Source: Hymenobacter actinosclerus
GTDB taxonomy: Bacteria; Bacteroidota; Bacteroidia; Cytophagales; Hymenobacteraceae
Assembly (NCBI RefSeq): GCF_900111515.1
Contig: NZ_FOHS01000002.1
Coordinates: 1,167,732 to 1,231,731, forward strand
Length of the DNA: 64,000 bases
Reading direction: 5' to 3'
Shown in pieces: positions 26,236-33,723 of this stretch; position 1 is the stretch's first letter; each line of letters begins with the position of its first letter. The notes beneath the pieces are model-generated. The model saw only the letters and a program-made list of their open reading frames with translations, was not told the DNA's origin and did no database searches. Both the position numbers and the translations under genes were made by a program.

Positions 26236-28344
26236 ATGAGCAAAGCCGTTTATATTGCCACTGCCGAGCCCCACAGCGGCAAATCGGTGCTGACGCTGGG
26301 GCTGGTGAACCTGCTGCTGGGCCAGGCCCAGCGGGTGGGCTACTTCAAGCCCATCATCACGCCCGATGCCCGCCCCGATGGGCAGCCCGACCGGCCCGAC
26401 GCGCACATCGAAACGGTGCTCCAGCACTTCCAGCTGCCCCAGCCCTACGCCGATACCTTCGCCTACACCGGCCAGCAGGCCCTGCGCCTGCTCGAAAGCG
26501 GCCGCATCGGCCAGCTGCTCGACACTATCATCCACCGCTACAAGCAGATTGAGGACGCCCACGATTTCGTGGTGGTGGAGGGCACCGATTTCGTGGGCAC
26601 CGGCCTGGCCCTGGAGCTGGATTTGAACTGGCAGGTGGCCCGCACGCTGGGCGCGCCGGTGATGCTGCTGATGTCGGGCCTGGGCAAAACCGTCGACCAG
26701 CTGGTGGATGCGGCCCTCTCGGTGCGGCGCGACGCCGAAAACGAGGATGTGCGGGTGCTGGCCCTGGTGCTCAACCGGGTGGCGCCCGCCCAGCTGGCCG
26801 AGGTGCAGGCCCGGCTGGCCGCCCAACTCTCGCCCGCGGTGCTGCTGGCCATCATCCCCGAAAGCCCGGCCCTGCGCAGCCCCACCATGCAGGAAATCCG
26901 CGACCAGCTGAACGGCGAGCTGCTGTTCGGGGCCGAGCTGATGGGCAACCCCGTCGACCACTTCATCAACGGGGCCATGCAGGTGCCCAACTTTCTGCGG
27001 CGCCTGCAGGAAAACGTGCTCATTATCACGCCCGGCGACCGGGCCGATATCCTGCTCAGTGCGCTACAGGCCAACAGCTCGGCCAACTACCCGCGCGTGG
27101 CCGGACTGGTGCTTTCGGGCGGCTACCGGCCCGAGGAGTCGGTGCTGCGCCTGATTGAGGGCCTGCCCGAGATAGTGCCCATTCTGCTCGTCGAGCCCGG
27201 CACGTTCGAGGCTACCACCCGGGTGGGCCGCATTCAGGCGCGCATCGGACCCAGGCAGGAAAGCAAAATCCGCCTCGCCATCCAGACTTTTGAGCGCCAC
27301 GTGGATGCCGCGCGGCTGCTGAGCGAGCTGAGCACGTTCGCGCCCCGCGGCCTCACGCCCCACATGTTCCAGTACCAGCTGCTGCAAGGGGCGCGGGCCC
27401 AGCGCAAGCGCATCGTGCTGCCCGAGGGCACCGACGACCGGGTGCTGCTGGCGGCGGCCCGCCTGCTGGAGCAGGACGTGGTGGAGCTGACCATCCTGGG
27501 CGAGCCCGACCAGATTCTGGCCGCCGCCCGCCGCCTGGGCCGCCCCCTCGACCCGGCGCGGGTGCAACTCATCAACCCCCAAACCTCCGAGCTGGCGCCC
27601 GAATTCGCCCAGACGCTGCACGAGCTGCGCCAGAGCAAGGGCGTAAACCTGGAAATGGCCCGCGACCTGATGACCGACGTGTCGTATTTCGGCTCGATGC
27701 TGGTGTACCAGGGCCTGGCCGACGGCATGGTGTCGGGGGCGGCGCACACGACGCAGCACACCATCCGGCCGGCCCTGCAGTTCATCAAAACCAAGCCCGG
27801 CGTGTCGGTGGTCTCGTCGGTGTTCTTTATGTGTTTGCCCGACCGCGTGGCCGTGTTCGGCGACTGCGCCGTGAACCCCAACCCCACGGCCGGGCAGCTG
27901 GCCGAAATTGCTATTTCGTCGGCCGAGAGCAGCCGGCGTTTCGGCATCGAGCCGCGCGTGGCCATGCTGTCCTACTCGTCGGGCACCTCGGGCGAGGGCA
28001 CCGACGTGGACAAGGTGCGCGCGGCCACGGCCCTGGTGCGGCAGCTGCGCCCCGATTTGCTGGTGGAAGGCCCCATTCAGTACGACGCGGCCGTGGATTT
28101 GGCCGTGGGCCAGCAGAAGCTGCCCGGCTCGCCGGTGGCCGGCCAGGCCAGCGTGCTCATCTTCCCCGACCTGAACACCGGCAACAACACCTACAAAGCC
28201 GTGCAGCGCGAAACCGGGGCCCTGGCCATCGGCCCCATGCTCCAGGGCCTCAACAAGCCCGTGAATGACCTCAGCCGCGGCTGCACCGTCGACGATATTT
28301 ACAACACCGTGCTGCTGACGGCCATTCAGGCCCAGGAGATGTAA
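26236..28344 (+). CDS. pta: Phosphate acetyltransferase
   Basis: 702 residues, the long three-domain form. N-terminal P-loop BioD-like domain (TAEPHSGKS at about 9-17), central DRTGG domain (about 215-330) and C-terminal PTA_PTB catalytic domain (about 375-700) with KGVNLEMARDLMTDVSYFG, YSSGTSGEGTDVDKVR and FPDLNTGNNTYKAVQR. It interconverts acetyl-CoA and acetyl phosphate. ATG 26236 is chosen since the P-loop domain begins at once. Acetate kinase, normally adjacent, is not next to it. Confidence 0.96.
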   Translation: MSKAVYIATAEPHSGKSVLTLGLVNLLLGQAQRVGYFKPIITPDARPDGQPDRPDAHIETVLQHFQLPQPYADTFAYTGQQALRLLESGRIGQLLDTIIHRYKQIEDAHDFVVVEGTDFVGTGLALELDLNWQVARTLGAPVMLLMSGLGKTVDQLVDAALSVRRDAENEDVRVLALVLNRVAPAQLAEVQARLAAQLSPAVLLAIIPESPALRSPTMQEIRDQLNGELLFGAELMGNPVDHFINGAMQVPNFLRRLQENVLIITPGDRADILLSALQANSSANYPRVAGLVLSGGYRPEESVLRLIEGLPEIVPILLVEPGTFEATTRVGRIQARIGPRQESKIRLAIQTFERHVDAARLLSELSTFAPRGLTPHMFQYQLLQGARAQRKRIVLPEGTDDRVLLAAARLLEQDVVELTILGEPDQILAAARRLGRPLDPARVQLINPQTSELAPEFAQTLHELRQSKGVNLEMARDLMTDVSYFGSMLVYQGLADGMVSGAAHTTQHTIRPALQFIKTKPGVSVVSSVFFMCLPDRVAVFGDCAVNPNPTAGQLAEIAISSAESSRRFGIEPRVAMLSYSSGTSGEGTDVDKVRAATALVRQLRPDLLVEGPIQYDAAVDLAVGQQKLPGSPVAGQASVLIFPDLNTGNNTYKAVQRETGALAIGPMLQGLNKPVNDLSRGCTVDDIYNTVLLTAIQAQEM

Positions 28345-28411
28345 AGGCCCGGCGGCCCCAACGGCTAAAAACGCAACTTTCTCCCAGATTCAACCAACGC
28401 CCCAGCCCCCT

Positions 28412-29335
28412 ATGGCCTCCGGACTTTTTGCTTTATTAGATGACGTGGCCGCTTTGGTGAAAGTCAGCGCCGCCAGCCTCGACGATATCCCGACGCAGGT
28501 AGCCAAAACGACCGGCAAAGTGTCGGGCATCGTGATTGACGATACGGCCGTGACGCCCAAGTACGTGGTGGGCCTGAGCCCCAACCGGGAGCTGTCGATT
28601 ATCTACCAGATTGCCAAAAAGTCGCTGGTCAACAAGCTGCTCATTTTAACCCCGGCGGCGCTGGTGCTGGGCTATTTCGCGCCCTGGGCCATCACCCCCA
28701 TTCTGATGCTGGGCGGGGCCTACCTGTGCTACGAAGGCTACGAAAAGGTGCATTCCCTGTTCAGCCCCCACCCCGCGGCCGACCCGGAAGCCGGGCCGGT
28801 GGCCACCATCACGCCCGAGGAGCTGGAGAAGCAGCGGGTGGCCGGTGCCGTGCGCACCGATATTATCCTGTCGGCCGAAATTATGGCCATTGCCTACAGC
28901 CAGGTGGTCGATTCGCCGGTAGTCAACCAGATTATCGTGATGCTGGCCGTGGCCGTGTTCATTACCGTGGCCGTGTACGGCTTCGTGGGCTTTATCGTGA
29001 AAGCCGACGATATCGGCCTGCATCTGGCGCGGAACGCCGGCAGCCCCGCTGTTCAAAAATTCGGCCGCGGCATGGTGCAGTTCATGCCCCATTTCCTGAA
29101 CATTCTCAGCTACGTGGGCACCGCCGCCATGCTGTGGGTGGGGGCCGAAATCATTGCCCACGGCATCCCTTACACGGCCCACCTGCTCCACGAGCTGGAG
29201 CTGGCCCTGGCCTCGGTGCCGATAGTGGCCTGGCTGGCCAAAGTGCTGGCCTGCGGTATCGGCGGGCTGGCGCTAGGTTTCGTGGTTGATAAAGTGGTTC
29301 GGCTGGTGAAGAGAATGGCACCGGCCAAAAATTAG
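28412..29335 (+). CDS. DUF808/YedI-family inner-membrane protein
   Basis: 307 residues starting MASGLFALLDDVAALVKVSA, the hallmark N-terminus of the DUF808 family, with DDTAVTPKYVVGL and YLCYEGYEKVHSLF. About six membrane segments are visible (for example 78-105, 155-195, 225-250, 265-290). Function is unknown; E. coli YedI is a homologue. It follows pta by 67 bases on the same strand and is closed by a terminator. Confidence 0.92.
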   Translation: MASGLFALLDDVAALVKVSAASLDDIPTQVAKTTGKVSGIVIDDTAVTPKYVVGLSPNRELSIIYQIAKKSLVNKLLILTPAALVLGYFAPWAITPILMLGGAYLCYEGYEKVHSLFSPHPAADPEAGPVATITPEELEKQRVAGAVRTDIILSAEIMAIAYSQVVDSPVVNQIIVMLAVAVFITVAVYGFVGFIVKADDIGLHLARNAGSPAVQKFGRGMVQFMPHFLNILSYVGTAAMLWVGAEIIAHGIPYTAHLLHELELALASVPIVAWLAKVLACGIGGLALGFVVDKVVRLVKRMAPAKN

Positions 29336-29361
29336 GGCCCAGGAATAGTTCAGGCCGACAC

Positions 29362-29402
29362 AAAAAGCGGCCGTTGCTTCTGATGGAGCAGCGGCCGCTT
29401 TT
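29362..29402 (+). terminator. Terminator after yedI, marking the edge of the AT-rich island
   Basis: AAAAAGCGGCCGTTGC and GCAGCGGCCGCTTTT form a stem of about 14 pairs with a short loop and a T tract. It closes the plus-strand gene and faces the minus-strand cassette genes, so it may act both ways. Confidence 0.9.
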
Positions 29403-29414
29403 ATCTAATTATTA

Positions 29415-29550
29415 GGCAAACGTTTCGGGGCTTTGCGATGATGGGGCAATCGAAGCACAAATCTTCAATTTTGCACCAAATTTCAATCGAAGAACTACCG
29501 TTGAACTTTGCAGTTTCGCCCCACTATTGCAAAACCCCTTTTTAGTGGCA
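29415..29550 (-). other. attC-like recombination site 3 (end of cassette array)
   Basis: Lies after the stop of the SUKH gene. Imperfect arms at 29427-29447 (GGGGCTTTGCGATGATGGGGC) and 29518-29538 (GCCCCACTATTGCAAAACCCC) pair over about 21 positions with four mismatches, enclosing an AT-rich loop of about 70 bases. The outer edge carries ACGTTT, shared with the site at 30251. It resembles the other two sites, but no perfect core pair to its own cassette start is seen, so it is the weakest of the three. Confidence 0.55.
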
Positions 29551-29555
29551 GTTTT

Positions 29556-30215
29556 TTATATTCTTGTATTAAATATTTTTATTTCATCTTCGATTTGTCG
29601 CTTGGCATTTATAAAATATTTCAAATTTATTTTCCCGTTGTCTTTATCCTCTTTTATTGCAATTAATTTTAGTTTTAACTCGATTAATTTTTCTTTTTCT
29701 GATGGTTGATAGTTTGGATTAGGAATGTAAAGTTCGTCTTCAACATTAGTTGTTTTACTTAGCACTTCTTCAAGCGTGTCACCTAAAAAAACGCAATCCT
29801 CATCATGTCCAATGCTACCAGACGGGACAAGATAGAGTGAAGGGCTTTCAGGATTTTTCCTAAAATCATAGGTGTAAAATTTCCCCCCGCCATTAAATGC
29901 AATGGGTAAAATCTGTGGGGCCCAAATCAAAAACCCGTATCCAATATACATTTCCCTTATTGTTTCTGGGCCAAAATACCCAAACTCTCTTTCTCCGTTT
30001 ATAATCCCACCTCCGTTAGAATATTTCAATAATTGAATGTACTCCAAAGGTAATCTTAATTCGGATGGGATTAGGAAATCTTCTTTAGGTTTTTTTGCAT
30101 ATTCCGAAATAGATTTGAATTCGTCATCTGTAGTTGGGCGGATAAAAAAATCTTCCGAAGGTTGATTGTCCAGCCCGGGTTGCTTATTAAAAAAGGTAAA
30201 TTTGTCGTACCACAT
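29556..30215 (-). CDS. SMI1/KNR4 (SUKH-1) domain protein, probable immunity-type cargo gene
   Basis: 219 residues, AT-rich coding unlike the surrounding GC-rich genes. The SUKH core covers about 30-150: IPSELRLPLEYIQLLKYSNG, then EFGYFGPETIREM, PIAFNGGGKFYTYDFR and DCVFLGDTLEEVL. SUKH proteins commonly neutralise contact-dependent or polymorphic toxins. The C-terminus (160-219) is a Lys/Glu-rich helix. No toxin gene is beside it; it stands alone as cassette 3 of the array, as orphan immunity genes often do in mobile regions. Confidence 0.85.
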   Translation of the reverse strand: MWYDKFTFFNKQPGLDNQPSEDFFIRPTTDDEFKSISEYAKKPKEDFLIPSELRLPLEYIQLLKYSNGGGIINGEREFGYFGPETIREMYIGYGFLIWAPQILPIAFNGGGKFYTYDFRKNPESPSLYLVPSGSIGHDEDCVFLGDTLEEVLSKTTNVEDELYIPNPNYQPSEKEKLIELKLKLIAIKEDKDNGKINLKYFINAKRQIEDEIKIFNTRI

Positions 30216-30249
30216 ATTGTTCTGTTTTGTCGGTCAGTAAAATTACCAT

Positions 30250-30442
30250 TACGTTTGAGGCTTGCCGCAGGGCTGGAATAGTTGCTGTGTCCGCCCGGCA
30301 ACTGAAGCCGATTTAAAAACCAAAGCCGAAGGTAAATACAAAAAGCCGATATTTGTTCGTCTGCCGGAACTGTTGCTGATAGCGAACTAGAGCCGATTGT
30401 TATTCCTTCAGCCAGCCTATTGCTAAATCTAATGTAAGCTGT
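30250..30442 (-). other. attC-like recombination site 2
   Basis: Occupies the whole gap between the lipoprotein and SUKH genes. The end nearest the lipoprotein gene has GTAAGCTGT at 30434-30442, the exact inverse of ACAGCTTAC at 31142-31150 where the lipoprotein cassette begins. Inner arms: GTTATTCCTTCAGCC at 30399-30413 against GGCTGGAATAGTT at 30271-30283, paired with a gap. The loop contains a 39-base block at 30361-30399 that recurs in site 1 at 31259-31297 with only five differences. Confidence 0.7.
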
Positions 30443-30451
30443 TAGTACCTT

Positions 30452-31120
30452 TTAAGGATTAGTTTTTAAAAATGGTGGAAATTCATAAAAGTCGGATTGA
30501 TTATAGTTCTTTGGCATGTCAAACTCATAGTCTCCAAAAGACAAACCAGTTTTTTGTTGAAATGTATCTACTTTAACCTCCGTCAAGAAAATTTTGCTTT
30601 CATCAAGTTCCATTACTAATCTATCATTTAAAAACAACAACGATTTCTTTTCGGATTTAAAAGTTAGAGAATGAGGATTTACCTTATAACTGTCAATGGA
30701 ATAACTGCCGTTTGTTCCTGTTGAAAATGTAGAATAATACTCTATTTCAAAAGTCCAATCTTCCCACTTTTGCATATCTGTTCGAATGGGTTGCCTGTCA
30801 GAAAGTCCTGCACCATCAATTAGGCATTTTACAAGTAACGTGTCCTTATTCTTCCATTTTATAGCGTATGGATAATCGTTTCCAAATCTGAAGAAATTTC
30901 TGTCCGTATAATCGCATTTTTGATCTGTCGGTAAGATTTTGACTACCGTAAAACCAGAGCCAAACGCCATGGGACTTTCTACATGATATCTATAAAGAGC
31001 AAAATCACTATAAGGGGATTCCAGTTTGACTGCATTTTGAACAAGCGATTTGTCAATACTTTCGTCACACCCAAATAGAAAAGTTGAAAACAAAGCAGCT
31101 AAAAGAAAAATTCGTGTCAT
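30452..31120 (-). CDS. Lipoprotein of unknown function, cassette cargo gene
   Basis: 222 residues from ATG 31120. Lipoprotein signal (MTRIFLLAALFSTFLFGC, Cys18). The mature part is beta-rich with no motif I recognise (KLESPYSDFALYRYHVESP, ALSLTF-like strands, DESKIFLTEVKVDTFQ near the end). Codon use is AT-rich, in contrast to the GC-rich flanks, which suggests acquisition. It is cassette 2: bounded by the site at 31142-31342 and the site at 30250-30442. The longer frame adds 26 codons that lie within the repeat and is not preferred. Confidence 0.8.
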   Translation of the reverse strand: MTRIFLLAALFSTFLFGCDESIDKSLVQNAVKLESPYSDFALYRYHVESPMAFGSGFTVVKILPTDQKCDYTDRNFFRFGNDYPYAIKWKNKDTLLVKCLIDGAGLSDRQPIRTDMQKWEDWTFEIEYYSTFSTGTNGSYSIDSYKVNPHSLTFKSEKKSLLFLNDRLVMELDESKIFLTEVKVDTFQQKTGLSFGDYEFDMPKNYNQSDFYEFPPFLKTNP

Positions 31121-31141
31121 TTTTAGAAGGTCGTTGGTATT

Positions 31142-31342
31142 ACAGCTTACGAACAGGGCTTGGCGTTGTTGGGATATTTGAAAAACGTCTGCCGACAACT
31201 GAAGCCCAATTTTGTTTTAAAAGCTGAAGATAACAACTAACGCTATATTAATAACGACCTGCCGAAACTGAAGCTGATAGCGAACTGCAGCCGATTGCTC
31301 CAACCTCCTGCCCCAATAACGCCAACCCCCTTGTTATGTGCC
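31142..31342 (-). other. attC-like recombination site 1
   Basis: About 200 bases between cassette genes 1 and 2. The outer end has GTTATGTGCC at 31333-31342, an exact inverse of GGCACATAAC at 31962-31971, where cassette 1 starts. Inner arms CAGGGCTTGGCGTTGTTGGGA (31154-31174) and CCCCAATAACGCCAACCCCCTTG (31311-31333) pair imperfectly over about 20 bases, the mismatched style of attC sites. The left edge ACAGCTTAC (31142-31150) is the start of cassette 2. The long loop shares modules with site 2. Confidence 0.75.
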
Positions 31343-31368
31343 TGTGCTTTTCCTCCGCAATTCTATGT

Positions 31369-31926
31369 CTACATTTTTGCACTAACATAATAAACCATTT
31401 TTTCTTTTGGTTTAACGAAAATAAGTTCAGTCGCTGTTGGTGTCACTCCATGACAGTATATGCTCCAAGGATAAACGTAAAAGTCTTTTGTCCTTAAACT
31501 ATCTTCTGTCGGAAACCAAGGTGTCTCATGTTGCCAACCACCAATAAAAGTTACTGCCTCATCTAAAATTGTTGGAAGGCTGTCTGCCCGATACCATAGT
31601 CCTACTCCGTTATTACTTTTGCTGGTAAGTTCGTCAATAGTCACGTTTGTAATTTTTATTGCGTAAGCGTCAAGATGGTCGCCTGTGAAGGAACGTGCTG
31701 ATGTGTAGCTTTTTAAAACCTTGTCAATTCTTTGGTCACCAAGTCCGCACCAATTCAAAACAAATCTCACGTCTGATGTGGTCGCATTATCTTCAATATT
31801 AGTGTTCCCAAGTGTCATTGAGTAGAATAAATATCCACCAATTATGATTACTCCAAGAAGCGAAATACCTCCCCAAATTGTCAATAGTTGTCGGCTTATT
31901 TTGAATAGCTTTTGTTTAAAATTCAT
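31369..31926 (-). CDS. Membrane-anchored protein of unknown function, cassette cargo gene 1
   Basis: 185 residues. Short basic N-terminus, one membrane helix at about 17-36 (IWGGISLLGVIIIGGYLFY), and an external domain with no family I can name (DVRFVLNWCGLGDQRIDKVL, LWYRADSLPTIL, WSIYCHGVTPTATELIF). AT-rich compared with the flanks. It is the first gene after the recombinase on the same strand and is bounded by the core sequence at 31962-31971 and site 1. Confidence 0.8.
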   Translation of the reverse strand: MNFKQKLFKISRQLLTIWGGISLLGVIIIGGYLFYSMTLGNTNIEDNATTSDVRFVLNWCGLGDQRIDKVLKSYTSARSFTGDHLDAYAIKITNVTIDELTSKSNNGVGLWYRADSLPTILDEAVTFIGGWQHETPWFPTEDSLRTKDFYVYPWSIYCHGVTPTATELIFVKPKEKMVYYVSAKM

Positions 31927-31961
31927 GTCAGCTTTTAGTTACAGGTTGTGTCCGATAGCAT

Positions 31962-32076
31962 GGCACATAACATTATGATACCCGCTACTCAGCGGTTGCC
32001 CGAATAGCGGGTATTTTTTCTTAGTACGCAAGTGAGTAGCGGATAGCATACCGGATTTAGGTTGCTATCCGCTACT
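31962..32076 (-). promoter_or_regulatory. Candidate attI-like insertion region next to the recombinase gene
   Basis: Lies between the recombinase stop (32083) and cassette 1. The junction core GGCACATAAC is at 31962-31971. Next to it is a hairpin ATACCCGCTA/TAGCGGGTAT (31978-32014) followed on the plus strand by T6, and then a perfect 14-base inverted repeat AGTAGCGGATAGCA / TGCTATCCGCTACT (32035-32048, 32063-32076). The two hairpins share a TAGCGG motif and could be recombinase-binding sites. That assignment is inference. Confidence 0.5.
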
Positions 32077-32082
32077 TGCCAG

Positions 32083-33168
32083 TTAAAGGCCGAGGCTGTC
32101 GAGTGGGGAAGCCGGGCGGGTGCGTTGGGCAACATGCGTGTAAATTTCGGTGGTTTTAATGCTGCTGTGGCCCAGCAAGTCCTGAATGATGCGAATATCG
32201 GTACCGGCTTCCAATAAGTGAGTGGCATAGGAGTGCCGGAACATGTGCAGCGTCACTGGCCGGCGAATACCGGCGCGCAAGGCCGCCTGTTTCACTACCT
32301 GTTGCAGGCTGCGCGCACTATATGGCTCGCCGGGCTGCTGGCCCTCAAACAGAAACGTCAGGGGCCGGAACTGGCGGAACTGCTCGCGCAGCAGATGCAG
32401 CAGGGTTTCGGGTAGCGGCAGGTCGCGGTCTTTTTTGCCCTTGCCACCACGCACGTATAGCGCCATACGCTGGCTGTCGATGTCGGGGGGCGTAAGGGCC
32501 AGCACTTCGCCCAGGCGTAGCCCCAGGCCGTAAGCCAGCATGAGCATGGCGCGGTGCTTGAGGTTATCGGTTCCCTGCAAGATGGCCTTTACCTCTTCGG
32601 CGGCCAGCACCTTCGGGTTGGTGAGCGGGCGCTTGGGCCGCGGAATGGCGTAGTACTGCCGCGGCTGCCCCTCCACCTGCTCATAGTAGAACTTGATGGC
32701 GTTGATCAACTGGTTCTGGTAGGTTTCGGAAATGCCCGCCCCCACGCACCCGGCCAAGTAGTCGAGTACGTCGGGTTTGCTCAGTTCCAAGGGCAGCCGG
32801 GGCGCATGATGCGCTACAAACTTCTCAAAAGCAGCCCGGTAGCTCTTTAGCGTATGAGGGCTATAGCGTTTGAGGGCGATAAACTGGCAGTAGCGAGCCA
32901 GCAGGGCCTCGTGCGGAGTAGGTGGCGGGAGCGGCGCAGCCAACGCGGGCACAATGGGCACCTGCACTGCTATACCCAACGCCGCGCAAGCCGCCTGCAC
33001 GGGCGCTACGGCGGCGGGCGTGGCGGGCAGCAGATACCCGCGGGCGGCGGCTTCGTAGCGCACCCCTGCTCTCAACAGCGCCGTGCGCACGGCAGTGTCG
33101 GAATACGGAAAAAACACCTGGAAATCGGTGCGGGCCGCCGTCAGGCGCAGCGATACGGCCGCTTTCAT
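32083..33168 (-). CDS. Tyrosine recombinase of the cassette island (IntI/Xer-like)
   Basis: 361 residues. Residues 1-80 form an extra N-terminal domain (about 1-70, FFPYSDTAVRTALLRAGVRY). The SAM-like core-binding domain is at about 84-168 and the catalytic domain at 185-350. All catalytic residues are visible: R218 (GLGLRLGEVLAL), K243 region (GGKGKKDRDLP), H308-x2-R311 (HMFRHSYATHLLEAG), H334 (LLGHSSIKTTEIYTHV) and Tyr343. The end (IYTHV ... ASPLDSL) is strikingly like integron integrases, but the IntI-specific insertion before the HxxR box is absent. The start overlaps the ssb stop by ATGA. It reads toward the cassettes, unlike classical intI. Confidence 0.93.
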   Translation of the reverse strand: MKAAVSLRLTAARTDFQVFFPYSDTAVRTALLRAGVRYEAAARGYLLPATPAAVAPVQAACAALGIAVQVPIVPALAAPLPPPTPHEALLARYCQFIALKRYSPHTLKSYRAAFEKFVAHHAPRLPLELSKPDVLDYLAGCVGAGISETYQNQLINAIKFYYEQVEGQPRQYYAIPRPKRPLTNPKVLAAEEVKAILQGTDNLKHRAMLMLAYGLGLRLGEVLALTPPDIDSQRMALYVRGGKGKKDRDLPLPETLLHLLREQFRQFRPLTFLFEGQQPGEPYSARSLQQVVKQAALRAGIRRPVTLHMFRHSYATHLLEAGTDIRIIQDLLGHSSIKTTEIYTHVAQRTRPASPLDSLGL

Positions 33169-33521
33169 GCCTGTGGTGGCATTTCGCCCGTTTTTTTGTT
33201 CAGCATCAGCAGTTGCTCGCCGATGATTTCCGTCACGTAGTGCCGCTGGCCGGCCGCATCGTCGTAATGGCGGGTTTTGAGCTTGCCTTCGAGGTAAACG
33301 AGGCTTCCCTTGCGCAGGTAGGCCTGGGCCAGTTCAGCCAAGCCGCGCCATAGCAGCACGCTGTGCCAGTCGGTAGAGGTATGCGGCTGACCTGCTTTGT
33401 CGCGCCAGGTTTCGGAGGTAGCCAACGAGAATTTTGCCACCGCCACGTTGCCTTCCAGCACGCTCACTTCAGGGTCTTTGCCCAGGTTGCCGATAAGAGT
33501 GACTTTGTTGAGGCCGCGCAT
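33165..33521 (-). CDS. ssb: Short single-stranded DNA-binding protein, coupled to the recombinase gene
   Basis: 118 residues, a single OB-fold of the bacterial SSB family (MRGLNKVTLIGNLGKDPEVS, FSLATSETWRDKAGQP, WHSVLLWRGLAELAQAYLRKG, VYLEGKLKTRHY). It is shorter than chromosomal SSB and ends KKTGEMPPQA, lacking the linker and acidic DDDIPF-type tip that recruits replication proteins, so it looks like an accessory SSB. Its TGA shares bases with the recombinase ATG (33165-33168), so translation is probably coupled. Single-stranded folded attC sites are the substrate of integron recombination, which makes the pairing suggestive. Confidence 0.93.
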   Translation of the reverse strand: MRGLNKVTLIGNLGKDPEVSVLEGNVAVAKFSLATSETWRDKAGQPHTSTDWHSVLLWRGLAELAQAYLRKGSLVYLEGKLKTRHYDDAAGQRHYVTEIIGEQLLMLNKKTGEMPPQA

Positions 33522-33557
33522 GCAACCAAGATACGCATTTGACCGGCTTCTCCCTCA

Positions 33558-33690
33558 CCCCTACAGCACCTGCCCCAGCCCGAACAGCAACGTGAAAACG
33601 AGCGTGGTGAGAGCCATTTGCCTGAGCAGCGGGTCGAGCTGCCGGGAGTCCTGGCGCTGCCACACGGCGCGGGCGTTGCGCAACACAGGC
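33558..33690 (-). pseudogene. Duplicated 3' fragment of menA
   Basis: From 33558 to 33682 the sequence matches 34326-34450, the last codons of menA plus the bases just after its stop, with about five differences in 125 bases. No start or 5' portion is present. After the match it diverges (CAACACAGGCAGC). It lies on the far side of kptA, so kptA is bracketed by two direct copies of this segment. Confidence 0.85.
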
Positions 33691-33723
33691 AGCAAGACAG
33701 ACCGTCCCAACTGTCTACCCGCT

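Noticed and set aside
32083..33168. Calling the recombinase a classical integron integrase intI
   Set aside because: The IntI-specific insertion is missing and the gene reads toward the cassettes, so I describe it as integron-like only.
29415..33521. Phage or transposon remnant
   Set aside because: No phage structural, replication or transposase gene is present; the repeats pair with cassette starts instead of forming simple terminal repeats.
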